Origin: Alphaproteobacteria bacterium
Lineage (GTDB): Bacteria; Pseudomonadota; Alphaproteobacteria; Rickettsiales; SXRF01
Assembly: GCA_025362975.1 (NCBI GenBank)
Contig: JANYES010000005.1
Location: 86,592-150,591, forward strand
Direction: 5' to 3'
DNA length: 64,000 bases
The notes beneath the pieces are model-generated. The model was not told the DNA's origin. It did no database searches and saw only the letters and a program-made list of their open reading frames with translations. Positions 1 through 9,190 of the stretch are shown here, one piece after another; positions within the stretch are counted from its first letter, which is position 1; every line of letters starts with the position of its first letter. The translations under genes were made by a program, and so were the position numbers.

Positions 1-96
1 AAGGTTGACGATGTTGCATTGCAATGGAATACTATTGGCTACGAAGTACTCACTGGAATAAGTAAGCGTGTGGAAAAGCGGTATATTACAGATTAA
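1..96 (+). CDS. 3' end of an unidentified gene
   Basis: Frame 1 is open from the window edge to a TAA at 94-96, giving 31 residues that end in KRVEKRYITD. The start and most of the gene lie outside the window. I recognise no motif in this tail, and it could be a chance open frame. The 109 bases between it and the next gene are A+T-rich and contain a strong ribosome binding site (AAGGGGGAAA) just before the ATG at 206. Confidence 0.4.
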   Translation, partial: KVDDVALQWNTIGYEVLTGISKRVEKRYITD

Positions 97-205
97 CGTC
101 CTGCCTTTGTTTTAATCAACAGATTAATATTGTAATAAATACTTCATGTTCTTATGGGTAAAATAGTTTACTGTCAGGCGGTATTTATTAAGGGGGAAAT
201 GAACA

Positions 206-1820
206 ATGGTTAACAGCACCTATTCCGACGGAACTACCGACACGCATTACGATGATACCATTTTAGGGCGCGTCGATTCGTATAAACTTTCTCATTTCGA
301 GCAATACCCGCCGGGCACCGAATACGCGTCGAGCTACATCGAATCGCGCGGCGGCGAGTTCGACAACGCCGTGTTCTTCGGCTTGCAGGATTTTACCAAA
401 AACGTTTTGACCAAACCCATCACTAAGGAAATGGTGGAAGAAGCCGCTGCCGACGCGCTGATACACGGCGAGCCGTTTAACAAAGCGGGATGGATGCACA
501 TCGTCGAAGCGCATGGCGGCAAGTTGCCTGTGGAAGTGCGTGCGGTGGCCGAAGGTGAAGTGGTGCCGGTGAAGAACGCGCTCGTGGAAGTCGTCAACAC
601 CGACCCGGAATGCGCGTGGCTGACCAGCTGGGTGGAAACCGCGCTCTTACGCGCTGTGTGGTATCCTACTACGGTTGCCACCAATTCATGGGAATGCAAA
701 GGCATCATCAAGGAAGCGCTCGATCATACGTCTGAAAATCCAGACGCGGCGATTTTATTCAAGCTGCATGATTTCGGCGCGCGCGGCGTCAACACGCATG
801 AGGGTGCCGCCATCGGCGGTGCGGCGCATCTGGTGAATTTCCGTGGTAGCGATACGATGGAAGGCATTAAAGAACTCCAGCGCAGCTATCATGAGCGCAT
901 GGCGGCGTTTTCCATTCCGGCAGCCGGAACATTCGACCATCACCTCGTGGGGCCGCGAAAACGAAGCCAAGGCGTATGAGAACATGATCGATAAATTCGG
1001 CGGAAAGTTCCCCGAAGGCCATCCGATGGCAGGGCAGCGCAAGCTGTTTGCAGTGGTCAGTGATTCTTACGATTTATGGAACGCCATAGATAAAATCTGG
1101 GGCGACGAGCTGCGCGATAAAGTGCGCAGCAATGGCGGCCAGTTGATCGTGCGCCCGGATAGCGGCGATCCTCTTACCGTGCCGGTGAAAGCCGTTGCCA
1201 AACTTGCCGACCGCTTCAGCGCACCGACCAACGACAAAGGTTTCCGCGTGCTCGAAGATTGCGTACGCGTGATTCAGGGCGACGGGATTTCGCGCCCGAA
1301 TATTAAAACCATCCTGAAGAACCTGCTCTCGGCGGGCTTCTCGGCGGACAACCTCGCCTTCGGCATGGGCGGCAAATTGCTGCAAGCCGATATCAACCGC
1401 GATACCATGCAGTGGGCGATGAAAAACTCGTGGGTGAAAGGCCATGACCCGATTACCGGCGAAGTCTTCGAACGTGACGTGTTCAAAGACCCGATCGACG
1501 CACCGGGCAAAACCTCGAAAAAAGGCCAGCTCGCCCTCGTCTTCGAAAATGGCGATTACCACACGGTTCGCAAGGAAGAACTCGGCGAGCGCGAAGACAT
1601 GCTCAAGCCCGTCTTCCGCAACGGCGAAATGCTGGTCGACACGACGCTTGCCGAAGTGCGCGCGCGCGCCGATAAAGGCCTCGCCCGCAAGCATGCCAAG
1701 TGGGACGGTATATTTGCCAGCGAACTCGAAACCGGCCGCAAAGCCGCCGCTCCGGGCATGACCGCCAGCGGCGAATTGAGCGCGACGAGTGGTGAGAAAC
1801 AGCAAGCGCTGGGTGCATAA
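206..1820 (+). CDS. nampt: Nicotinamide phosphoribosyltransferase, broken by a one-base frameshift
   Basis: This enzyme joins nicotinamide to PRPP to make NMN, the first step of one-step nicotinamide salvage. The family motif FKLHDFGARGV is followed by HEGAAIGGAAHLVNF, as in NAMPT proteins. The frame starting at 206 (good ribosome binding site AAGGGGGAAA) runs through the residues FSIPAA and then leaves the family pattern. The pattern resumes one frame over as EHSTITSWGRENE and continues to the TAA at 1818-1820. Reading GCCGAAC instead of GCCGGAAC at 923-930 restores one protein of about 537 residues, so one extra G at 926/927 explains the break. As written, translation stops at 979 after 257 residues. 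The next gene's ATG overlaps the stop. If the extra G is real this is a pseudogene; if it is a base-calling error the enzyme is intact. The downstream adenylyltransferase-like and NAD synthetase genes fit a salvage role. Confidence 0.85.
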
Positions 1821-2080
1821 TGCTACCGGTTCGCAAACCTCTGGAAATTGCCGCCAGCGGCGAGGTATACCTCGTGCGCGGCGGCGCCGACTACACGGGA
1901 CAGGCGACATGGTATTTCGTCCGCGTTGACAGCGCCAAGGACCGCATGTTCAATAAAATGATCCAGTCCGGCAGCATCGATCTTCCGCTTTACGGCAAGG
2001 TGCTGGCCTCGGGATACGGCGTCGAGCCGCCCGAGGCGCTGATGGCACGCATGCGCAACGATCACGGGTATGCGGGCTAA
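1820..2080 (+). CDS. Conserved-looking 86-residue protein of unknown function in the NAD operon
   Basis: Its ATG at 1820 overlaps the TAA of the phosphoribosyltransferase gene (TAATG), and its stop at 2078-2080 lies three bases before the next ATG, so it is translationally coupled in the operon. The protein has no signal peptide or membrane segment. It carries a beta-rich N-terminal half (GEVYLVRGG, ATWYFVRVD) and a C-terminal half with a DLPLYGKVLASGYG stretch and EPPEALMARM. I do not recognise an assigned domain. Position alone suggests a role connected with NAD salvage, for example as an accessory subunit; that is an inference. Confidence 0.8.
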   Translation: MLPVRKPLEIAASGEVYLVRGGADYTGQATWYFVRVDSAKDRMFNKMIQSGSIDLPLYGKVLASGYGVEPPEALMARMRNDHGYAG

Positions 2081-2083
2081 AGT

Positions 2084-5000
2084 ATGGCACAGGCATTCCG
2101 CGGCAATGCTGAATCGATCAAAGAAATCCTCGCAGGCGACGGTATGCGCTACGGTATTTCCATCGGCCGGCGCGCGCCGATGCACCGCATGCATGTCGAT
2201 TGCCTGCGCGAAATCGCCGAAGCAGGGCTGCAACCGGTGGTGTTCTTCGGTTCGACCAACGGGCCGGAAAGTAAATACTACGACCCCATTCGCAATCCGC
2301 TGACTGTCGAGCAGCAAAAAGAACAGATCAAAACTGCCGTGCCGGAGTTGTACGATCATGCGCGTATCATCACGCTGCCCGATCAGGGCAACGGCGAAAA
2401 ATGGTTCGACGCGTTTTTCAAAACCCTCGGCGAGACGGAATTCGCCGGTAAATCCGTGGTGCATTACCGTTCGAAAGCCTCAGACGCGCCGCAGGCGGGC
2501 GGGGACATTAAGCCGCTCAGCTCCTACATGGGCGGGTTTGTGCAGCGGGGCCTTTCGGCATGGGAATCCTATAACCGCGACGCCGCCGATGACCGCATCA
2601 ACGCTACCGATTTGCGCCAGTTCGATCTGGATAGGCTGACCGCGCAGCAACGCGAATTGTTTGCCGCACCCGATTACATTGTCGACATCGCGCGCAAGGC
2701 CCGCGTGGACAATCCCGATTGCCAACTTCTCGACGACCATCATGTGCCGCTGACCATCCTCGACCTGGCACTTGACCGCATGCGCAAGGAAGCGGGCATT
2801 TCCACCGCCGATATCGCGACCCATATTTCCGGCGACATCACCGCCGACTCACTGGCACAGGCCGCATCGCAGATGCTGAGAGACCAATACGTAAGGAGCA
2901 CGCCCATGACCGACAGCAACGCATTCCAGCTCAAAATCGCCTCGGCGAGCTGCAACCAGACCGGCGGCGACTGGCCGCGCAACGTGAAGAACGTCTGCAA
3001 AGCTATCGATAAGGCCGTGGCCGACGGCGCCGACGTGTTATGCCTTGAAGAACTCGGCCTCACCGGCTATGAGCGCGGCGACGATTTTTATTATTCCGAC
3101 AACATGAAAACCCGCGAAATGCTCCAGCTCGTCGCCGATTACGCGGCGAGCAAAGACCCCAACCTCGTGGTGTCGATGGGCCATCCGTGGTTCTTCGCCG
3201 ATAAGTCGATTCCAGACGCCGATGAGCGCCGCAAAAACCCGATCTATAACCGCATCAACAACAATTTCAACGTGCAGTCGCTGATCACCAACGGCGAAGT
3301 CTTGTCGATGTCGGCCAAGCGTTACCTGTTCAACTACGAGCGCGGTTATGAAAAACGCCATTTCGAAGAATGGAGCGACGAACTTGCCAATAAATATGAA
3401 AATAAATTCGGCAAGGGACGCGACGGCGCGATCATGATCGAACTGCCGGAAATCAAGTACGAAGACGGCACGTCGCTGCCCGCTAAAGCCATTCCGTTCG
3501 GCAGCCCCGTGGTGCAGATCGGCGAAGGCGAGAAAAAGGCCAATTTGTATCACATGATTTGCGAGGAATACTGGATCGGCTCGCGCTTTGACGGCTCGGC
3601 GGATAACAAGGATTATGACCGCGACAGCCCGCTCGCGCAGAAGGCGCGGGATTTTGATATCACGGTGACGGTCAACCCGAACGCCAGCCCGCCGGTTGCT
3701 AATAAAATCGATAAGCATTATGAGCTGTGCAAACTGGCGTCGAAGCATTGCCAGGTGATCGCGCATACGGACGGGCTTGGCTCGTCGGGTTCGACCTTCT
3801 CGCAGTTCGGCAGCCGCCTGATGGCGCAGGACAGTAATATCATTTCCGAAGGCGTGCGCAACAGTTTCGAAGACGTGGCCTATAGCAGCCAGATCGTGAC
3901 GGTTAAACCGCCTATGGATAAAGGGCACGCGCCACACGCGGTGATCGCCCACGAATTCAAAGAAAAATACACGGCACCGACGCAGGACGGGCCTGCGACT
4001 TGGGAAGCCTCGCCGCGCCGCGCGATGGAAGAAGAGCTGCGTAATGAGTTGCTCTGGCTGCATGATTACATGGGAAAGAATAAAATCGACGGGATTACGC
4101 AGGCGCTTTCAGGCGGTGCGGATTCTGCGTATAACGCCATGAAGCTGCCGCTGATGATCGAGTTGGCCTGCCACGAGGTGGGCGTGGAGCAATTACTCGA
4201 GTCGATGAAGCATTTAAAGTTCAAAACCAAGGCGCTGGAGGTGTTCCACAAGGACGGCGAACAGGCAGCGGTTAAATACATCACCGACCAGATGCTCACC
4301 AGCGTTTACATGGGCACCGATAACAGCTCGCTGGATACGTTGCGCGCGGCGTTTACGCTCATCAACGGCGGCACCCGCGATAAATCCTCGCAGCTTTACA
4401 AGGATATCGACGCGCAGCTGCAAACGCTGATCGACGGCACGCAGACGGATAAAAAGGTGGCGGCGAAAGTGAAGGATTTGCTGGAGGCGAATAAGGATAG
4501 TCCTGAGGTGTTTGCTGGTATCGGCGGACAATTCTACTACCGCAACGTGCAGCGGCTTGTGGAAATCTATGCGGAGATTTTCTCCGGCGCCAATCCGGGA
4601 AAAATCAGCGAAGTGCGCGATACGCAGATTCGCAAGGAAATCGCCGGGATTTTGCAAACCCGCGAAGAAGACATTAAGCCGGACGAGCTTAAAAAGCGCG
4701 TTGAGGATTTGAAATCGCGCTTTGAGGAAGTGTCGCATGACGTGCTGTCGGTGGCTAAGGACGAGCACAAGGTGGCGTATGAAAATATTCAGGCGCGCCT
4801 GCGTCAGGTGCTGATTATGATGTTCTCCAACGTTGAAAATAAAACCGCGATCTCCAACCCTAACCTCGACGAAGGCCGCAATTCCTACGCCACATGGGGT
4901 GGCGATTTGCACGGCGGGATGATCGCGGGCAACGCGCATAAGAATAAAGCGCGCCAGCTGGAACATATGCGCCAGCTTGAAGAATTCGGGCTTGAGGGCA

Positions 5001-5728
5001 TCCGCCCTGTGGCGGCGCTGCACTGGGCGAACAAGAACCGCCCGTCGGCAGAATTGCAGCCCAAAGGCAAAGACGGACAGGTCACCCAGTTCGACGAAGA
5101 CCAGCTGGGCCGCAGCTTCGAGCAGATGAATCTGATTTCAAAATTCATGCTTTACGATCGTCCGCTGGAACAGGATGAGCGCAAAAACAACCCGACCGAA
5201 GTGCTGCTCAAATGCCAGAAACACCCAGCGTTCTCGGCCGATTCCGTGGAAACGTTGCATGACCGTATCCGCCTGTCATATGACAAATGGAAACATGCGC
5301 AGTTTAAAATTCACGGCAGCCCGATTGCCGCGACCTACGGCGAAAATGTCGATCACCAGTCGAGTTTACGCACGCCGAATATCGGCTCGTTCCACGCGCC
5401 GGAGCTGGCGCAGATGGCATTATTTACGCTGGATGAAATGACTAAGCGCGATGGGATGACGTTTGAAGCGCTTACTTGCGGGCATAGCCTGAAAGAACTC
5501 ACCAGCCGCGCGCTGGTGGACGAGAAGTTTGTAGCCGCGTTGAGTGCTAAAATGTACACGCCCGACGCCACCGACGGACGCAAGATGAAAGCGGCGACGC
5601 TGATGCAGCACATCAAGGACAAAGGCTTCGACAATTTGCTGGAAAATAGCCCGATGGGCAATATTCTGGCGCAATCGAAAGGCTGGCGTAACCGCGGCAA
5701 ACCCGAGGCCGGGCAGGCCGCACTTTAA
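2084..5728 (+). CDS. nadE: NMN adenylyltransferase-like / glutamine-dependent NAD synthetase fusion
   Basis: A 1214-residue protein with three parts. Residues 1 to about 274 look like a nucleotidyltransferase: GISIGRRAPMHRMHV near residue 25 resembles the GRFxPxHxGH motif of NadM-type NMN adenylyltransferases, though it is imperfect. About 275 to 620 is a nitrilase-type glutaminase: catalytic Glu in CLEELGLTGYERGD (near 321), Lys in SAKRYLFNY (near 411), Cys in MICEEYWIG (near 494). The C-terminal part is the NAD synthetase: PP-loop SGGADS near 676 and a second motif in NPNLDEGRNSYATWGGDLHGG near 925. The spacing between these two motifs is long, with a helical, charged insert. The enzyme would adenylylate the mononucleotide and amidate NaAD to NAD using glutamine. 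A perfect TAAGGAG seven bases before an in-frame ATG at 2906 suggests that a separate 940-residue NAD synthetase may also be made. Confidence 0.88.
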   Translation: MAQAFRGNAESIKEILAGDGMRYGISIGRRAPMHRMHVDCLREIAEAGLQPVVFFGSTNGPESKYYDPIRNPLTVEQQKEQIKTAVPELYDHARIITLPDQGNGEKWFDAFFKTLGETEFAGKSVVHYRSKASDAPQAGGDIKPLSSYMGGFVQRGLSAWESYNRDAADDRINATDLRQFDLDRLTAQQRELFAAPDYIVDIARKARVDNPDCQLLDDHHVPLTILDLALDRMRKEAGISTADIATHISGDITADSLAQAASQMLRDQYVRSTPMTDSNAFQLKIASASCNQTGGDWPRNVKNVCKAIDKAVADGADVLCLEELGLTGYERGDDFYYSDNMKTREMLQLVADYAASKDPNLVVSMGHPWFFADKSIPDADERRKNPIYNRINNNFNVQSLITNGEVLSMSAKRYLFNYERGYEKRHFEEWSDELANKYENKFGKGRDGAIMIELPEIKYEDGTSLPAKAIPFGSPVVQIGEGEKKANLYHMICEEYWIGSRFDGSADNKDYDRDSPLAQKARDFDITVTVNPNASPPVANKIDKHYELCKLASKHCQVIAHTDGLGSSGSTFSQFGSRLMAQDSNIISEGVRNSFEDVAYSSQIVTVKPPMDKGHAPHAVIAHEFKEKYTAPTQDGPATWEASPRRAMEEELRNELLWLHDYMGKNKIDGITQALSGGADSAYNAMKLPLMIELACHEVGVEQLLESMKHLKFKTKALEVFHKDGEQAAVKYITDQMLTSVYMGTDNSSLDTLRAAFTLINGGTRDKSSQLYKDIDAQLQTLIDGTQTDKKVAAKVKDLLEANKDSPEVFAGIGGQFYYRNVQRLVEIYAEIFSGANPGKISEVRDTQIRKEIAGILQTREEDIKPDELKKRVEDLKSRFEEVSHDVLSVAKDEHKVAYENIQARLRQVLIMMFSNVENKTAISNPNLDEGRNSYATWGGDLHGGMIAGNAHKNKARQLEHMRQLEEFGLEGIRPVAALHWANKNRPSAELQPKGKDGQVTQFDEDQLGRSFEQMNLISKFMLYDRPLEQDERKNNPTEVLLKCQKHPAFSADSVETLHDRIRLSYDKWKHAQFKIHGSPIAATYGENVDHQSSLRTPNIGSFHAPELAQMALFTLDEMTKRDGMTFEALTCGHSLKELTSRALVDEKFVAALSAKMYTPDATDGRKMKAATLMQHIKDKGFDNLLENSPMGNILAQSKGWRNRGKPEAGQAAL
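2892..2908 (+). promoter_or_regulatory. Internal Shine-Dalgarno and ATG at the fusion junction
   Basis: TAAGGAG (2892-2898) lies seven bases before ATG 2906, which is in frame with the long reading frame and falls exactly where the NAD synthetase part begins (MTDSNAFQLKIAS). The TAA inside this site is out of frame with the upstream domain. The arrangement looks like an old intergenic junction that has been read through. Confidence 0.6.
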
Positions 5729-5742
5729 TAACAGGAAAATTT

Positions 5743-6486
5743 ATGGCAGACGCACCGAAAAAACTGGACCTCATGGCCGCTATCTACAAGGAATATCCTG
5801 ACGCGACGCCCGCCGAGATCAAAGCCTCGCTCACGTCGGAATTCCTGTCCGCCGCCTACGGCAAGATGCCGGGCTATTCCACGCTTGCAGCCCCTGCCCT
5901 GCATGTCGTTAAAACCGCGACCGTCGGTTCGTTCGTGATCTGCCACGGCACTGATACCGCGGCGGGCGCCACGCGCGGCGAACCGCTGATCGCCATCGTC
6001 AAACGCACCGATAAGGGCCCGAACGGCGAAGACCGCTTCGGCCTGCTCGGCGGCTACACCACGCTCGGCACGGAAAAAACCGGCGGCGAACAGCCGAAGG
6101 AAGGCGCGGTGCGCGAGCTGAAAGAAGAAGCTATCGGCCCCGACAACCAGCCGATCATCTCGCCGAACCCCGACCGCCTCAAGCTGATCGATAGCGGCAT
6201 TGATTATAAAAACGCGAAGCTGCCGACCAACTATAATGGCCACACGCTGGAGCTTACCGCCATCGAACTGGCGAGCCTCAAAGAACATTCCCGCAAAATG
6301 GAGCAGGACCCAGAATACAAAGCCGCGGTGCTTACCGCCAGCGGCGGCGAAGTCGCGGATTTGAAACTGCTGCCGTTATCGGAAGTGCTGGCGATGCAGC
6401 TGGAATCCTTCACCTACTCGCATGAATTTAAGGCAGTAAAAAAACTCGCCGAACAGCTTAAGCAGCAGGTGCAGCCGGCACGCTGA
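5743..6486 (+). CDS. Nudix hydrolase of the NAD operon
   Basis: A 247-residue protein. The Nudix box is seen around residues 108-133: GGYTTLGTEKTGGE followed by RELKEEAIG, close to the GX5EX7REUXEEXGU signature. Nudix enzymes hydrolyse nucleoside diphosphates linked to another group. Its position, 14 bases after the NAD synthetase gene with AACAGGAAAA before its ATG, suggests ADP-ribose, NADH or a related dinucleotide as substrate; this is an inference. Its last 29 bases overlap the 3' end of the convergent glycosyltransferase-like gene. Confidence 0.85.
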   Translation: MADAPKKLDLMAAIYKEYPDATPAEIKASLTSEFLSAAYGKMPGYSTLAAPALHVVKTATVGSFVICHGTDTAAGATRGEPLIAIVKRTDKGPNGEDRFGLLGGYTTLGTEKTGGEQPKEGAVRELKEEAIGPDNQPIISPNPDRLKLIDSGIDYKNAKLPTNYNGHTLELTAIELASLKEHSRKMEQDPEYKAAVLTASGGEVADLKLLPLSEVLAMQLESFTYSHEFKAVKKLAEQLKQQVQPAR

Positions 6487-9190
6487 ACATCTTTCGCGCA
6501 CGCAGCAGCCATTCCGCCACCATAGCCGCATAGGCCAGATAGAAGGGTTCCTGGCCCCAGCGCATGCGGTCCTGCTCCGAGCCGTTAAACCCGGCGGAAA
6601 TGACCAGCAGAACGACCAGAATGAATATCCCCACCCCTATGACCTGCCGCTCATCGCGCAGATAGCCTTGGCGCAACGACAGCACGAGCACTGCCATCGG
6701 AATAACCGCATATAGCACGATGCTGCCGTAATGGAGCAGCGCCGTTACCAGCGACGGCAACTGCCCGTAGTCCATGCCGAGAAAATTCCAGCCGCAATAT
6801 GTGTAGCTGACCGTCGGCACGCCCATTACATTCACCAGCGTATTCTCGATCCAACCCAGGTAATTCATCGGGTGGTGGCGGATGATGACCAGCGAATCCT
6901 GCATATCCTGCCTGCAGGCGCTTAACATCGACAGGCGGTTATATTCATACGACACGGCCTGGTGCGCTATGGCAGGAGGGGTGTAACCTTTGTCTTCCCA
7001 TGCCTGCTCGACGATCTGCGCTTTATCTATGTGGCACAGCACAGGGAAGAAATGCGATACTTCGCCACTTTGCACTAGCGCCGGTAAATCCGGCACGATC
7101 TTCGCCGCGACCTGGGCAAGGTTACAACCGAGCCAAGAGCTTGCGCCAAAGAACCCGAATACCAGGAAATTTTTTAAATAGACCAGCAGCAGCGGCGACA
7201 TGGCGGTCGCAAACCCGAGGCAATAGTGTTTGCATGGTGTGCCGCGGCGTATGATCAGGATTATCGCCAGCATCAAGACGAATACGCCTAAATGCCATTG
7301 CGGGCGAATCAGCCCAAGCAGGCAAAACGGCATAAAAACGTTAAACGCGCTTCTGAAATCCATTGGCGTATTGCGGTATTTTACAAAATAATAAAATCCG
7401 GCGGCGCACAGGCAGAATTCAAAATGCGCCGCCACATACGCGCATTTGGCAAAAGTCAGGAAGGTGGGGAATATGCACAACCACGCCACTGTCGCCAGCG
7501 TGAGCCATGCCCGGACTCCCAGCAGCGCCAGCGCATGCGCAAGGTAATGCACCGCCGCGAACCCAAGGCCGATATACAGCCATTCGTACATCGTGTCGTA
7601 GTGGTAAGGCAGTTTCTGCATGACGCCCAGCACGAGGTTGAGCAGAGGCGGCTGCATGTGAAGATAAAATAACGAGTTCCACAGATCGTCGCGCAGAAGC
7701 TGGCTGCTCAGTAGATGGTCCTGCCAGTAGCCGTGGAAAGTCAGGTTCAGCGCATAGCGGTAAAACAACCCGCACATGATAAAAATCAGGCTGACACGTA
7801 AGTCAAGCCTGCGGATAGGCGCGGTAAAATATGAAAGTCTGCCGCGCATGCATTGTGCCAACACTTCCATCCCCATCGCCGCGTAGGCAAGGAAAAACGG
7901 TGCAACGCCCCAGCGCATACGCTCCTGTTCCGTCCCGTTAAAAGCGCACGACACTACGAGCATCGCCAACACCAGCGTGGCACTGGACACCACGAAGGCG
8001 CGATGAGCGCGCGCGTAACCGCGCGGCAAAAGCGAAAGCGCCAGCACCGCCATCGGCACCACCGCATAAAACATGAAAGAGATCGGACGAATCAGGTTCC
8101 ACCACCTTCCCAGTTCGCCATCCCAACCGAAGGTTCGCTGCGTCGCGTCGGTCAGGAACTGGTATTTATCGGCGAAAGACGGCGACCGTGCGATACCATT
8201 CATTTTGCCAATTATCGACATTGCATAACGCTGCGGGTAACGGCGGATGACCGCCAGCGCGTCGGCGCCATCTTGCCTGCATCCGCCGATGCTGGCAAGA
8301 CGGTTCCACTCAACGAACGAATCATGCCGGTAAACCGGCTCCGCTTCACCCCTGGCCGCGCGCTCGCGGGAAGCGGCTTCGACCTTATTATAGTCGGGAT
8401 ACACCGGGAAGAGACGCGAAAGTTCGCCGCTTTCCATCATCGCCTGCCGCTCTTGCGGGGACGTGATCTGCACAGCCACCTGCGCAATGTTGCACCCGGC
8501 CCAAGAGCTTACGCCGAAGAAGCCGTACATCACGAAATTTTTCAGGTACAGCAACACAAGCGGCGATAGGCCCAGGCAATACCCCAGCACGAACTGTAAT
8601 TTCTTTTCCCGCCAGTGCATTGCGAGCAGCAGCGGCAGCAAACAAACGAACACCGAAAGGTTCCACTGCGCCCTGACCAGACCCAGCACGCATAACGCCG
8701 CCGCCAGGTTCAGCCCGCTGCGCCATGTCAGCCCATCGCGCAGACGCAGCAGGAAATACATCGTCGCGCAGCACAGACAGAATTCAACATGCGGCGTATA
8801 CGACCAGTTAGAAAAGATGATGAAGGTCGGGAACAGGCAAAGCCACGCCATCACGCCGACACTGAGCTTGCGACGCACACCCAGCATGCACAGCACCTTG
8901 TGCAGCACGTGTACGGAAATAAATCCGAGCAGGATGTACAATGCGTTATGCAGCTCCGGGTAGTTGAAGGGCAGCTTTGCCATGATACCGATTATGAAAT
9001 TCATCAGCGGCGGCTGCATGTGCATGTAATAAATCGACCCCGCAAGATCGCGCTTGAGCACATCTATCGGCAGGTATTGCAGCATGGGGAGGGTATAAAA
9101 ATGCATCCCCAGCCCGCAGCGGTACAACAGTTGCGACAGGATAAAAAATGCGCTTACCGTCCAGTCCAGCTTCAATAACAGCTGTATCAT
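6458..9190 (-). CDS. Two-module GT-C-like membrane protein
   Basis: A 910-residue polytopic membrane protein made of two homologous halves, about residues 1-455 and 460-910. Matching blocks include YYMHMQPPLMN and FYLHMQPPLLN, WLCLFPTF and WLCIFPTF, LVLLYLKNF and LLLVYLKNF, FFGVSSWAGCNIAQVA and FFGASSWLGCNLAQVA, and FNGTEQERMRWG and FNGSEQDRMRWG. The topology and the conserved first-loop QPPL motif recall GT-C glycosyltransferases that use polyprenyl-phosphate sugars, but I cannot name a family. A longer frame opens at 9262; I chose ATG 9190 because GGAGGA lies just before it and it forms an ATGA overlap with the stop of the preceding gene. It is the last gene of the minus-strand glycan operon. 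Confidence 0.8.
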   Translation of the reverse strand: MIQLLLKLDWTVSAFFILSQLLYRCGLGMHFYTLPMLQYLPIDVLKRDLAGSIYYMHMQPPLMNFIIGIMAKLPFNYPELHNALYILLGFISVHVLHKVLCMLGVRRKLSVGVMAWLCLFPTFIIFSNWSYTPHVEFCLCCATMYFLLRLRDGLTWRSGLNLAAALCVLGLVRAQWNLSVFVCLLPLLLAMHWREKKLQFVLGYCLGLSPLVLLYLKNFVMYGFFGVSSWAGCNIAQVAVQITSPQERQAMMESGELSRLFPVYPDYNKVEAASRERAARGEAEPVYRHDSFVEWNRLASIGGCRQDGADALAVIRRYPQRYAMSIIGKMNGIARSPSFADKYQFLTDATQRTFGWDGELGRWWNLIRPISFMFYAVVPMAVLALSLLPRGYARAHRAFVVSSATLVLAMLVVSCAFNGTEQERMRWGVAPFFLAYAAMGMEVLAQCMRGRLSYFTAPIRRLDLRVSLIFIMCGLFYRYALNLTFHGYWQDHLLSSQLLRDDLWNSLFYLHMQPPLLNLVLGVMQKLPYHYDTMYEWLYIGLGFAAVHYLAHALALLGVRAWLTLATVAWLCIFPTFLTFAKCAYVAAHFEFCLCAAGFYYFVKYRNTPMDFRSAFNVFMPFCLLGLIRPQWHLGVFVLMLAIILIIRRGTPCKHYCLGFATAMSPLLLVYLKNFLVFGFFGASSWLGCNLAQVAAKIVPDLPALVQSGEVSHFFPVLCHIDKAQIVEQAWEDKGYTPPAIAHQAVSYEYNRLSMLSACRQDMQDSLVIIRHHPMNYLGWIENTLVNVMGVPTVSYTYCGWNFLGMDYGQLPSLVTALLHYGSIVLYAVIPMAVLVLSLRQGYLRDERQVIGVGIFILVVLLVISAGFNGSEQDRMRWGQEPFYLAYAAMVAEWLLRARKMFSVPAAPAA

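Noticed and set aside
3038..4063. 341-codon frame on the minus strand inside the NAD synthetase gene
   Set aside because: Antisense shadow; the plus strand carries the glutaminase catalytic residues.
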